DNA from: a bacterium
GTDB lineage: Bacteria; Thermotogota; Thermotogae; Mesoaciditogales; Mesoaciditogaceae
DNA: 37,833 nt
Direction: 5' to 3'
NCBI GenBank assembly: GCA_021800445.1
Contig: JAJYYZ010000019.1
Coordinates: forward strand, 1-37,833
The notes under the pieces are model-generated. The model was not told the origin of the DNA. It saw only the letters and a program-made list of their open reading frames with translations, and searched no databases. Made by a program: the position numbers and the translations under genes. Below, piece after piece: positions 16,320 to 23,791 of this stretch; positions within the stretch are counted from its first letter, which is position 1, and the number at the start of each line of letters is the position of its first letter.

Positions 16320-17843
16320 TCATTTTTTGTAGAGTAAATAATATCTGAAGATTTGAACTGGATCAAGCAAAACACCGGCAACCTCAGGTTTGGCGGCGAT
16401 TTGTTGTTCGCCTTGGAAGAGAGGAATGTACGGCACATCTTGAGCCATGAGTTTTTGAACAGCATCATACAGGGCGGTACGACCTGCCTCATCGCTTACA
16501 AGTCTCGCATCTGTAAGAAGTTGATCCATTGTCGGATTTGAATAGTTGGATCCCATCAGAGGACTTGCGGAAGACTGAAGGAATGGCCACACGAAATCAT
16601 CGGGATCGAAATAATCAGGATACCATCCAAGCATGAACATACCCATGACACCCTTGTTCCAGTAATCTATGTATGTAGCCCATTCGGCGTAATTAACGTT
16701 GCATTTTATCAGGCCTGTTGATTCAAATTGATTTTTGAGCGTCAGAACAAGATCGGCCTCCGTTGATCCGTAATGGCTTGGAGTGTACCACAAAGTTATA
16801 TTCAAAGGTTTATCTTTTGAATATCCGAGAGATTGAAGAATGGAAACTGATTTGGCAATGTCTTGAGACGGCATGACATTCATGCTTCCCCATATCCCAA
16901 CCGGTATCATCGTGTAAAGAGGTTTGACCTGACCTGCAAAAATTTTGCTTTCAATTTCATGCCTGTTCACAGCGTAAGCAAGGGCTTCCCTGATCTTTGC
17001 ATTTCCAAATGGATCTTGTTTAACGTTGAAGACGATAAATCTCATGAACGGACTTTGACCGACATACGTTGTGAATTTGTTATTCTGTTGTATTTGCGCG
17101 AATTGCTGTGGAAGCAACGTTCTGTAAGCAAGATCTATTTCTCCACTGAGCAAGGCAAGGTACAAACTGTTGGCATCTTGATAGAGTTTTATCAAAATCG
17201 TTGGAGTTTTTGCAGGATCTCCGTAATAATTCGGATTTGGAGCAAGTTCCATTTCAACATCTCTTACCCATCTTTTAACTATGTAAGGTCCGCTGGAAAT
17301 AGGCATGCCGTTGTACACCTGATCGGCAGGATAGATTTTTGGATCTACGGGATATGCGACGGTGAATGCAAGTATGTTTATGAAAGGTGCAAATGAATAT
17401 TTAAGATCTATTTCGAAGGTTGTGTCGTTTATTACCTTTGTCTCTTTAACGACGTCGGAAAGCAAAAATGAAGGATCTTGGCCGAGTTTTGTGACCCTAT
17501 CGAAGGCATATTTAAATGCCTGAGCGTTAATAGGATCTCCGTTGGAGAATTTGAGACCTTTTTTGAGATAAAACGTATACGTAAGGCCATCTTGGGAGAT
17601 ATTCCAACTATCCGCAAGACCGGGAATTATCTGAGTTGTCCCGGGCACATACGTAACAAGACCTGTCATGATATTTTGAATGAGGTTAACGGAGAGATAT
17701 TCGTAAGCCTTTGCCGGATCCAAAGATGTGAATTTGTCAGTCGTACCAACAATCACATAATTTTTGCTGCTTGCCGCAAATACCATCATGCTCATCAGAA
17801 TTAAGAGCACAAAAACACCATATTTCGAAATACTCTTCACCAC
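16320..17843 (-). CDS. dppA: Peptide ABC transporter substrate-binding protein (family 5)
   Basis: This 507-residue extracytoplasmic binding protein has a Sec signal peptide (hydrophobic core about residues 8-23, probable cleavage after VFA) and no lipobox cysteine. The fold is that of DppA/OppA: TSLDPAKAYEYLS near the mature start, LKKGLKFSNGDPINAQAFKYA, and YPVDPKIYPADQ. It captures peptides or similar solutes outside the membrane for DppBCDF. The GTG start at 17843 follows AAGGGGG, which sits in the loop of a small 6-bp hairpin (AAACAC/GTGTTT). First gene of the operon. Confidence 0.94.
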   Translation of the reverse strand: MVKSISKYGVFVLLILMSMMVFAASSKNYVIVGTTDKFTSLDPAKAYEYLSVNLIQNIMTGLVTYVPGTTQIIPGLADSWNISQDGLTYTFYLKKGLKFSNGDPINAQAFKYAFDRVTKLGQDPSFLLSDVVKETKVINDTTFEIDLKYSFAPFINILAFTVAYPVDPKIYPADQVYNGMPISSGPYIVKRWVRDVEMELAPNPNYYGDPAKTPTILIKLYQDANSLYLALLSGEIDLAYRTLLPQQFAQIQQNNKFTTYVGQSPFMRFIVFNVKQDPFGNAKIREALAYAVNRHEIESKIFAGQVKPLYTMIPVGIWGSMNVMPSQDIAKSVSILQSLGYSKDKPLNITLWYTPSHYGSTEADLVLTLKNQFESTGLIKCNVNYAEWATYIDYWNKGVMGMFMLGWYPDYFDPDDFVWPFLQSSASPLMGSNYSNPTMDQLLTDARLVSDEAGRTALYDAVQKLMAQDVPYIPLFQGEQQIAAKPEVAGVLLDPVQIFRYYLLYKK

Positions 17844-17919
17844 AAAAACACCCCCTTGTGTTTAAGTTTGGATTTATTTTATTTGTATAGTTAACCATTT
17901 AGAAATGTTGTTTGAAGAT

Positions 17920-17948
17920 ATTTTATCATGAAGTCATTTGAAAGTCAA
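17920..17948 (-). promoter_or_regulatory. Promoter of the peptide transporter operon
   Basis: TTGACT (minus strand, 17943-17948), a 17-bp spacer and TAAAAT (17920-17925) with a TGA extension give a strong promoter. Transcription would begin near 17913, leaving a leader of about 70 nt before the binding-protein start. Confidence 0.8.
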
Positions 17949-17951
17949 TGA

Positions 17952-18118
17952 ACCGAATTGTGTGACGCTCTTATACGGAGGCTTATCTACACAACAAACC
18001 CAATAGAAAGTTTCAACAGCCTAAGAAGGAAAACGAAAAACAGGAATGTTTTTCCAATGATACCGCGATATTCAAACTTCTTTATCTTGCGGTAATTGAA
18101 ATAAAGAAAAATGGGTAA
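17952..18118 (+). pseudogene. IS256/Mutator-type transposase, C-terminal remnant
   Basis: Translating from 17973 gives IRRLIYTTNPIESFNSLRRK followed by TKNRNVFP, the hallmark of IS256-family transposases near their C-terminus. The homology then jumps to another frame near 18054-18062 (NDTAIFKLLYLAVIEIKK), as if one base had been lost. A third frame gives KKW and a plausible tail from about 18108. There is no start, and the rest of the gene is absent, so this is a decayed fragment. It lies just upstream of the peptide transporter promoter. Confidence 0.78.
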
Positions 18119-18255
18119 TGAAGATGAAAGACTCTATCACATGCTTTAACAACTTCTGTATCGTAAAGAACGCCGGCATTTTTGTCTATCTTTCAACGCC
18201 CGATCTGATGCCGTCAAAGCATGTTTTGGATCCCCTGTCACGGTAAGAGATGTAA
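18113..18255 (-). pseudogene. Probable HD-GYP domain C-terminal remnant
   Basis: On the minus strand one frame reads DPKHALTASDRALKDRQK, and after a one-base shift in an A-run near 18180 the adjacent frame reads KNAGVLYDTEVVKACDRVF. Together these resemble the end of HD-GYP phosphodiesterases (ALTSxDR, then GxxYDPEVVxAC). No catalytic part remains. It overlaps, on the opposite strand, a possible extension of the IS256 tail, so one of the two readings in 18113-18170 may be chance. Confidence 0.42.
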
Positions 18256-18282
18256 GAAATAAACTCGATCAGGAAAACTTTT

Positions 18283-18603
18283 TTATTCCTTCGAAAGTTT
18301 AACGGCCGTCCCGTATGCGAGGATTTCGGCTGTTCCCTTCATTATCTCGCTTGTCGTAAGCCTTACCATTATAACGGCGTCGGCACCAAGTTTTTCGGCG
18401 TCGGATACCATTCTTTCAATGGCCATTTCTCTCGATTTGATAAGCAGTTCTTGATATCCTTTTATTTCGCCACCCACAAGTGTTTTTAAAGATGCGGCTA
18501 TGTCCACCCCCAGGTTTCTCGACATTACCGTATTGCCTCTCACAAGGCCTAAGATACTTTCTACTTTCCTGTTTGGAATGTTTTCTGTGGTCGTAAGAAT
18601 CAT
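18283..18603 (-). CDS. YbjQ (UPF0145) family protein
   Basis: This 106-residue protein matches the YbjQ/UPF0145 family throughout: MILTTTENIPNRKVESILGL at the start, GLVRGNTVMSRNLGVDIAAS, and AEKLGADAVIMVRL towards the C-terminus. The family forms small oligomeric beta-rich assemblies and its role is not established. Here it is the last gene of a minus-strand cluster with an ABC exporter and a GntR repressor, 11 nt after the permease, with a strong SD (GGAGGGG). Confidence 0.93.
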   Translation of the reverse strand: MILTTTENIPNRKVESILGLVRGNTVMSRNLGVDIAASLKTLVGGEIKGYQELLIKSREMAIERMVSDAEKLGADAVIMVRLTTSEIMKGTAEILAYGTAVKLSKE

Positions 18604-18613
18604 CTTACCCCTC

Positions 18614-19378
18614 CTATATGTCCATATTTTTGAATTTGAAATATGTAAATCCCAACAACAAACAACTCAAAATAAGTAAGATCGCAATTTGAATGATTCC
18701 AATCCCCGATCCGTTCAACACATCTATAGAGCCCATGTAATCGAAAATTCCAAGAAAGCGCGTTTGTGCGAATATGCCAAGCACGTAAATTCCCACAAAT
18801 ACGGCCAAATCCGCCAAAATAGCCCTTACCTGATCTTTTAAAATCAACGAGAAAAAGATACCTATCGAATACAAAAATATCGTGCCAAAGATAGTTCTAC
18901 CAGTCCAGATCATGGCCTGTGAAATGGGCAAGTTGTATTTCAATATATCTGCAACCGTCAAATAAACAAGGCCACCGGCAAGAATGGATATTACACAGGC
19001 AACGATTCCCCAAAAAATTTTGGCTGAAAACATTTCAAACCTCGTGGATCTGCCGTGAAGAATGTAAAGGGTTCTATCCTCTATCTCTTTTGAAAATGCG
19101 GAGAATGAAAAGATTACAGCCAGAACGGCGGCAATTTCTATAAACGTTTTGTCAAACCATTGAGAATACGAGTAATAGGAAAAATCAGAAATTTTTTGTA
19201 TCTGAGACTGGAGACCTTTTGGTATATTTTTGAGTTGTTCCTGAACCGCCGGGGTGTTGATAAGATTTATCAGAATATCTTTGATAGAAACAGTCATTAT
19301 GGCAAGCCCTATCATTATAATTACCATGACAATCCAGCGTGTTTTGATAAACATATACTCTTTTTTAGAAAGGATCAT
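18614..19378 (-). CDS. ABC-2 type transporter permease
   Basis: This 254-residue protein has six predicted membrane helices, beginning at about residue 14 after a short basic stretch, with a long extracytoplasmic loop after helix 1. The pattern is that of ABC-2 permeases. Its start overlaps the ATPase stop as ATGA, so the two surely form one transporter. The substrate is unknown; in YtrA-type clusters such transporters are often linked to envelope stress or antibiotic export, which is context only. Confidence 0.85.
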   Translation of the reverse strand: MILSKKEYMFIKTRWIVMVIIMIGLAIMTVSIKDILINLINTPAVQEQLKNIPKGLQSQIQKISDFSYYSYSQWFDKTFIEIAAVLAVIFSFSAFSKEIEDRTLYILHGRSTRFEMFSAKIFWGIVACVISILAGGLVYLTVADILKYNLPISQAMIWTGRTIFGTIFLYSIGIFFSLILKDQVRAILADLAVFVGIYVLGIFAQTRFLGIFDYMGSIDVLNGSGIGIIQIAILLILSCLLLGFTYFKFKNMDI

Positions 19379-20088
19379 TTTTTCTCACCGTCTTCCATCA
19401 AATTCAAAAATGCACCTGAGAGATCATTACCGGTTTTATCTTTGAGATCGTCCACAGTCCCATCGTAGACGATCTTGCCAGATTTGAGAATTATCATCCT
19501 GTCACAAACTTCTTCCACCTCCGAAAGAATGTGAGAAGAATAGACAATAGTCTTACCATTTATCGCAAATGCTTTTATCGTATCCAGAACATGCTTTCTC
19601 ATTACAGGATCCAGTCCCCATGTAGGTTCATCAAGGACGTAAAGGGAAACATCCTGAGAAAATGCCAAAGATATGTAAAGTTTTGTTCTGTTACCCTGGG
19701 ACAATTCTCCAATCTTTCTATCCATCGTAAGTTCAAATTTATCGGCAATTTTTTTGAATTTGTCAACCGAAAATTTCGGCGCAAAAGATGAAAATATATC
19801 GATCATCTTCGGAACGGTTATCCATTGATAAAGTTCCTTTTCTTCCGGTACAAAAGATGCGTCTTTGACTCCATCAGGAAAAGGCTCATCGCCAAGTGTT
19901 GTAACTTTTCCGGAGGTGGGCTTTATAAGTCCAAGGATAGATTTAAGTGTTGTGGTCTTTCCGGCTCCGTTTAGCCCGAGAATCGCGAATATACTTCCGG
20001 TAGGAATAACAAATGAAATTCCATCAAGCGCTTTGATTTTGTCATCGTATATCTTTGTCAGTTCGTGAATTTCAACTGCTTTTTCCAT
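19375..20088 (-). CDS. ABC transporter ATPase (YtrB-like)
   Basis: This 237-residue ATPase is of the drug/multidrug (ABC-2 partner) type. Walker A is GLNGAGKTT, the signature region ELSQGNRTKLYISLA has LSQGN in place of LSGGQ, and Walker B is LYVLDEPTWGLDP. DEPTWGLDP and LSQGN are typical of ATPases linked to GntR/YtrA regulators. It overlaps the regulator gene by 17 nt and has its own SD (GGAGGTG). Confidence 0.92.
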   Translation of the reverse strand: MEKAVEIHELTKIYDDKIKALDGISFVIPTGSIFAILGLNGAGKTTTLKSILGLIKPTSGKVTTLGDEPFPDGVKDASFVPEEKELYQWITVPKMIDIFSSFAPKFSVDKFKKIADKFELTMDRKIGELSQGNRTKLYISLAFSQDVSLYVLDEPTWGLDPVMRKHVLDTIKAFAINGKTIVYSSHILSEVEEVCDRMIILKSGKIVYDGTVDDLKDKTGNDLSGAFLNLMEDGEKK

Positions 20089-20455
20089 CGTGCACCTCCT
20101 CGATGAATTCGTCTATCTTTCTGGCGATCTCTTCCTTCGACAGGTTAAAACTCTTCATCTTTAAAACGATTATTTTCATCTCATCCATCAGCTCATTCAC
20201 CCTTTTTTCAACGGATGAAGACGGTGGCTTTACCACATAATTTCCCACCCCCGCTTTAGAATCTATAAATCCATTGGACTGCAATATGAAGAAAGCCTTG
20301 GCCACAGTATTGGGATTGACGTTCAATTCAAGTGCCACTGTCCTTACAGAGGGCAAAAAATCACCCGGCTTTAGCGCACCGGAGATTATCATGTCTTCGA
20401 ATTCACAAACTATCTGCTTATAAACCGGAACATTTGAATGATAATCTATCTTTAT
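20072..20455 (-). CDS. GntR-family repressor (YtrA type), apparent AUA start
   Basis: This short winged-helix regulator has no large effector domain, as in the YtrA subfamily. The usual N-terminus (KIDYHSNVPVYKQIVCEFED, then ISGALKPGDFLPSVR) is encoded upstream of the first ATG (20392), in frame, back to an ATA codon at 20455 that lies 7 nt after GGAGG. With that start the protein has about 127 residues; using the ATG would delete the first helix of the DNA-binding domain. LNVNPNTVAKAF is the recognition helix. It leads the ABC exporter operon and probably represses it through the palindrome over its promoter. Confidence 0.85.
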   Translation of the reverse strand: MKIDYHSNVPVYKQIVCEFEDMIISGALKPGDFLPSVRTVALELNVNPNTVAKAFFILQSNGFIDSKAGVGNYVVKPPSSSVEKRVNELMDEMKIIVLKMKSFNLSKEEIARKIDEFIEEVHDGKSS

Positions 20456-20468
20456 GTTTCCACCTCCA

Positions 20469-20494
20469 TACTGTATTAGTATTATAGTACAGTA
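20469..20494 (-). promoter_or_regulatory. Inverted-repeat operator over the repressor promoter
   Basis: TACTGTA and TACAGTA form exact 7-bp half-sites separated by 12 bp, with further matches inside. The repeat covers the -10 box and the expected transcription start. Spacing and half-site type resemble operators of YtrA-like GntR repressors, so autoregulation is likely (inference). Confidence 0.75.
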
Positions 20495-20509
20495 AGTTTA
20501 AAATGTCAA
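20481..20509 (-). promoter_or_regulatory. Perfect consensus promoter of the GntR-ABC-YbjQ operon
   Basis: TTGACA (minus strand, 20504-20509), exactly 17 bp, then TATAAT (20481-20486): both hexamers match the sigma-70 consensus. Transcription should start near 20474, giving a leader of about 19 nt. Confidence 0.92.
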
Positions 20510-20528
20510 TCGTTAAGAAATTTGGTAA

Positions 20529-20720
20529 TCAGTTTGAGAATATAACGTTATAAAAAAAGAATGGCAAATTTTTCAACTGATTCGGAAATGTTTGTCCTGT
20601 TTTTTTCAATGTTCGCCTTATTTTCCATTTTTCAAACTTATCGAATGTCCCAGCCACAAGTTCATGGTGATCCAGTTGCTTTGTCGTGATTTCAATTTTT
20701 CTCCCTCCGCTGTCTCTTTC
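20529..20720 (-). pseudogene. Remnant of a DUF4277/IS1634-like transposase N-terminus
   Basis: A minus-strand frame contains KIEITTKQLDHHELVAGTFD followed by a stretch ending in KKTGQTFP. This resembles the start of transposases with the DUF4277 domain (LDHHGIVAG, then KTGQHKxPHS). After that the similarity is lost and the frame stops within 20 codons. There is no convincing start codon and no catalytic region. I call it a decayed IS fragment; it is the only coding-like sequence between the GntR promoter and the hairpins at 20844-20918. Confidence 0.42.
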
Positions 20721-20843
20721 ACATAGATCATAGCGGCGGATGGACATAAATCAATCATTTTTCAACTTCAAAACATGAGTTCCGAATAAATTCCAAAATA
20801 TGTTTTTAATCTGCGGAATGTGGGATAGTTTGAGAAATTACAA

Positions 20844-20864
20844 AAGCCACGCATTGCGTGGCTT
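20844..20864. terminator. Hairpin, probable terminator of the small gene transcript
   Basis: A perfect 9-bp stem (AAGCCACGC/GCGTGGCTT) with a 3-nt loop is followed on the minus strand by TTTGT. It would end transcripts coming from the promoter at 21062-21090. Confidence 0.6.
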
Positions 20865-20898
20865 AAAATTTATTCGAATTTGAATTTTTTTCAACAAG

Positions 20899-20918
20899 GC
20901 TCTACCGGTGGGTAGAGC
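20899..20918 (-). other. Hairpin just after the 25-codon gene
   Basis: GCTCTACC and GGTAGAGC form a perfect 8-bp stem around a 4-nt loop, 8 nt after the small gene's stop codon. There is no T-run behind it (CTTGTTGA), so it may protect the mRNA or form part of a structured RNA rather than terminate. Confidence 0.6.
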
Positions 20919-20926
20919 AAGATATG

Positions 20927-21004
20927 TCACTTGCTCGATTTCTTCTCCATCTTTTCTTGGAGTTCTTTTTGGTAGAGATCGTAAACCTGCCATGTCCACC
21001 ACAT
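20927..21004 (-). CDS. Small protein, 25 residues, aromatic N-terminus and charged tail
   Basis: An ATG at 21004, 8 nt after AGGAG, opens a 25-codon frame: MWWTWQVYDLYQ, then a Lys/Glu-rich stretch ending KKSSK. The start is about 51 nt after the predicted transcription start of a strong promoter, and hairpins follow the stop. Three Trp and two Tyr in the first 11 residues followed by an amphipathic charged segment suggest a membrane-surface or partner-binding peptide. I recognise no family. A longer frame in another phase (20838-21071) runs through the promoter and is not credible. The locus could alternatively be a regulatory RNA with an incidental ORF. Confidence 0.55.
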   Translation of the reverse strand: MWWTWQVYDLYQKELQEKMEKKSSK

Positions 21005-21045
21005 ATAACTCACTCCTTCCTGAAGTACATTTGCGATACCTTTCT

Positions 21046-21063
21046 ATCAGATCGCGATCTGAT
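21046..21063. promoter_or_regulatory. Perfect 18-bp palindrome at the small gene's start site
   Basis: ATCAGATCGCGATCTGAT is an exact palindrome. It touches the -10 box and covers the expected start of transcription, the classical place for a dimeric repressor to bind. Confidence 0.75.
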
Positions 21064-21090
21064 CTTAGCACATTTTTGATCTTATGTCAA
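21062..21090 (-). promoter_or_regulatory. Strong promoter of the small gene
   Basis: On the minus strand TTGACA (21085-21090), exactly 17 bp, and TAAGAT (21062-21067) preceded by TGC. Start expected near 21055. Confidence 0.85.
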
Positions 21091-21225
21091 GTGTTTTGAA
21101 GATAAGCGATGATTTTCAATGAAATTCTGCGAAATATGATGGTTTTAATGGTTAAATGTCTTTAATCATTGATGATCACCAATAATAGTCAGAAATCAGG
21201 TTTGTATTTGAAAATAAAATAGTTT

Positions 21226-21244
21226 ATTCTTTCGAAGAAAGAAT
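21226..21244 (+). promoter_or_regulatory. Inverted repeat before the ROK regulator gene
   Basis: ATTCTTTC and GAAAGAAT, separated by GAA, form exact 8-bp half-sites ending a few bases before the SD of the ROK gene. It may be an autoregulatory operator. I found no clear -35/-10 pair, so the promoter itself is unplaced. Confidence 0.5.
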
Positions 21245-21259
21245 TAAGGGGATCATAAC

Positions 21260-22429
21260 GTGAAGATTAATTTAAAAAGCATGAAAATGATGAACAAAAG
21301 AATGATTTTTAGGTATCTCGTTGAGAATGGTCCCACATCGAGAATGGAACTTTCCAGATTTACAAAACTCACGCCAAGTACCATCGGAAGGATTATATCC
21401 GATCTCTCGGAAAAAGCGCTTGTTGAAGAAATAGGTTATTCTGACAAATCTCGAATCGGAAGAAAACCCGTAAATGTTGCCGTCACAAAAAAGTTCGTGT
21501 CAAGTGTGGTGTTTAACGTAGGGGTAGAACAAACAACAATCGCGATAGGCTTTTTTGACAGATCCATAAAGGAAATAAAAAGATTTTCAACCGGAAGTTT
21601 GAAAAGTTTTATCACAACGGTTAATTTTTCTTTGGAAGATGTAGAAAAACGTTATCCGTTGAATCATGAGTTAACATCAATAGTATTTGCCTTTCCGGGC
21701 ATTGTAAATGCAAAAACGGCAACCGTGATCTATGCACCAAATCTTAATTGGAGAAATTTGAATCTGGGAGACGTTGTAAAGTACAGATACAGAATAATAG
21801 CAGACAACGAGGCAAATCTTTCCGTACTGGCTGAAAGCATATCTTCAGAAGACGCAAAAAAGTCCGAAAACACATTTTTTCTTTACGTAAGTCAGGGAAT
21901 AGGCGGAGGGGCAATGATAAATCATCAAATTTTAAGAGGTAGCGGTTTTGCGGGTGCAGAAGTGGGACATACGGTCGTTGAGGCGCAATCAGATATAAAA
22001 TGTCATTGCGGAAACTATGGATGTCTTGAAAGGTATGCCTCTTTTGTACTTCCGGTTATCGAATATGAAAAAAACGGCAGAATGCTTGATGGCAAGACTT
22101 ACACGGAAAAATTTAAAACGCTGGCCGAATTTTATGCAAAGGAAGATAAAGTTGCAATTGATTCTCTTGAAGGGTTTATTCGCTACCTTTCAATAGGACT
22201 CATAAATATAATAAACACTTTTAATCCAGAAGTTGTGATCATCGGAGGCGGCTTTAACAAAATTTGGAAATATTTTGGTGAAGCACTTTATCAAAGAATA
22301 TCAGCGCGTGCTATGCCTGGGGTAATTGATAACATGATCTTCAGAGATACACATTTCGACGAAATAGAAGCGCCAGTTGCAGGTGCAAATGCGCTAGCAA
22401 TAGATGTGATGATAAATAATTTAGATTAA
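21260..22429 (+). CDS. ROK-family transcriptional regulator
   Basis: This 389-residue repressor of the NagC/XylR type has an N-terminal winged helix (residues about 14-70; RMELSRFTKLTPSTIGRIIS) joined to a ROK sugar-kinase-like domain. The zinc-binding CHCGNYGCLERYAS and the GIGGGAMINHQILRG motif are intact. The phosphate-binding DxGxT of real kinases is changed (FNVGVEQTT), which suits a sensor rather than an enzyme. GTG start at 21260 after AAGGGG. It lies directly upstream of a sugar ABC transporter in the same direction and probably controls it in response to a sugar. Confidence 0.93.
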   Translation: MKINLKSMKMMNKRMIFRYLVENGPTSRMELSRFTKLTPSTIGRIISDLSEKALVEEIGYSDKSRIGRKPVNVAVTKKFVSSVVFNVGVEQTTIAIGFFDRSIKEIKRFSTGSLKSFITTVNFSLEDVEKRYPLNHELTSIVFAFPGIVNAKTATVIYAPNLNWRNLNLGDVVKYRYRIIADNEANLSVLAESISSEDAKKSENTFFLYVSQGIGGGAMINHQILRGSGFAGAEVGHTVVEAQSDIKCHCGNYGCLERYASFVLPVIEYEKNGRMLDGKTYTEKFKTLAEFYAKEDKVAIDSLEGFIRYLSIGLINIINTFNPEVVIIGGGFNKIWKYFGEALYQRISARAMPGVIDNMIFRDTHFDEIEAPVAGANALAIDVMINNLD

Positions 22430-22436
22430 AAATAGG

Positions 22437-22452
22437 ATCTGGGATACCAGAT
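22437..22452 (+). other. Hairpin between the ROK gene and the binding-protein gene
   Basis: ATCTGG and CCAGAT form a 6-bp stem with a 4-nt loop (GATA) directly after the ROK stop. No T-run follows. It may separate regulator and transporter mRNA stability. Confidence 0.45.
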
Positions 22453-22481
22453 TCAAATTTCAAGGAAAGGGTGAGGAGTAG

Positions 22482-23759
22482 ATGAAAAGTTTTAAAGTGT
22501 TTTTGTTGGTCGGCCTCCTTATTGGGGCTATGGGGATCATGTCTATGGCTGCCACCTTCTCGATTTACGATTGGTGGACTGCAGGCGGAGAAGCACAGGC
22601 AATAGCGACCGTTCTGAACATGTACCATCAGGCATATCCGGATGTCGCAATAGTTCAAAATCCAGTTGCCGGCGGAGCGGGCGTTAACATGCAGGCAGTC
22701 ATAAAATCTTTGATCTTTGCAGGTGTTCCTCCCACGACATTCCAGGTTCATGCTGGATGGGAAATGTACCAGTATGCAAGTGCGAATTTACTTCAACCCA
22801 TAACGAATCTTTGGCAGTCCGAAGGATGGACAAAAGTCTTCCCGCAAAGAATACAACAAATGTGCAGTTACAACGGTCAATTTTATGCTGTTCCAATGGA
22901 TGTTCACAGAGCAAATATGATATGGTACAACAAGGCGATATTTGATAAACTCGGCCTTACGATGCCAACAACAATTCAGGGTTTCATAAACATGCTTCCA
23001 AAGATAAAAGCAGCAGGATATACTCCAATAGCACTTGGAGATTCTGCAAACTGGACAACGGCTATGTTGTTTGAAGAAACATTGCTTGCCGTGGCAGGAC
23101 CTGACAAATACAATCAATATTTTGAAGGTAAGATAACAGCTTCTGATCCTGCAGTTCAACAGACGATTCAGTATTTCAAAACCGAACTTCAGTATGTTAA
23201 CGCTAACCATGCATCCCTAACATGGGATCAAGCGTGCGGGTTGCTTGTTAGCGGTCAGGCTGTTATGACCATAATGGGAGACTGGGCAAATGGATATTTC
23301 ATGGCCGCAGGATGGAAACCAAATGTTGATTACGGTGGTGTTGCGGTACCGGGAACAGAAGGCATTTACAACCTCGTTGTTGATTCATTCCCGATTCCTG
23401 TCGGCGCACCGGATGTTCAGACTGGATACGATTGGTTAAAATTAATAGCATCTGTACCAGCCCAGGCTGCTTTCAACCAGATAAAAGGATCAATACCTGC
23501 AAGAATAGACGTGTCAACAACCGGATTTAATCCGATACAGGTTGCGAACATGGAAGCCCTCAAGAAAGATGTACTTACGGCTTCAGCAGTCCATGGCAGT
23601 GAAGCGCCAGTCGCATTTGTTACAGACTGGGAAAATGCTTTGACTGTCATTCAATACCATCCAGATATGAGTTTACAAGCCTGCGTTAACCTTCTTAACA
23701 TGACTGCCCAGCAGGATAATCTTGCCGGAACAGTTGCCAGCGCTAACGTCAATTACTAA
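22482..23759 (+). CDS. Sugar ABC transporter substrate-binding protein (family 1)
   Basis: This 425-residue extracytoplasmic sugar-binding protein has a signal peptide (hydrophobic core about residues 6-21, cleavage probably after SMA, AATFSIYDWW next) and no lipobox Cys. The binding fold shows YDWWTAGGEAQAI, YAVPMDVHRANMIWYN and MTIMGDWANGY, close in style to glucose/mannose-type binding proteins. The rich aromatic content would suit stacking on sugar rings. The sugar itself is not determined. It follows a ROK regulator and precedes two permeases; a terminator-like hairpin after it should make it the most abundant product. Confidence 0.9.
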   Translation: MKSFKVFLLVGLLIGAMGIMSMAATFSIYDWWTAGGEAQAIATVLNMYHQAYPDVAIVQNPVAGGAGVNMQAVIKSLIFAGVPPTTFQVHAGWEMYQYASANLLQPITNLWQSEGWTKVFPQRIQQMCSYNGQFYAVPMDVHRANMIWYNKAIFDKLGLTMPTTIQGFINMLPKIKAAGYTPIALGDSANWTTAMLFEETLLAVAGPDKYNQYFEGKITASDPAVQQTIQYFKTELQYVNANHASLTWDQACGLLVSGQAVMTIMGDWANGYFMAAGWKPNVDYGGVAVPGTEGIYNLVVDSFPIPVGAPDVQTGYDWLKLIASVPAQAAFNQIKGSIPARIDVSTTGFNPIQVANMEALKKDVLTASAVHGSEAPVAFVTDWENALTVIQYHPDMSLQACVNLLNMTAQQDNLAGTVASANVNY

Positions 23760-23766
23760 AGTTTTC

Positions 23767-23791
23767 GGGCACCTTGATGGGTGCCTTTTTT
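23767..23791 (+). terminator. Intra-operon terminator/attenuator after the sugar-binding protein gene
   Basis: GGCACC and GGTGCC (6-bp stem, plus a G-T pair) with a 6-nt loop are followed by six T, only 8 nt after the stop codon; the next gene's SD begins directly behind. Partial termination here would set a high binding-protein to permease ratio. Confidence 0.75.

Noticed and set aside
16863-17396. 177-codon plus-strand ORF
   Set aside because: Antisense to the peptide-binding protein gene, which has clear homology in its own frame.
20838-21071. 77-codon minus-strand ORF
   Set aside because: It runs through the -10 box, the palindrome and both hairpins of a well-formed promoter/small-gene unit; the 25-codon frame in another phase has the SD.
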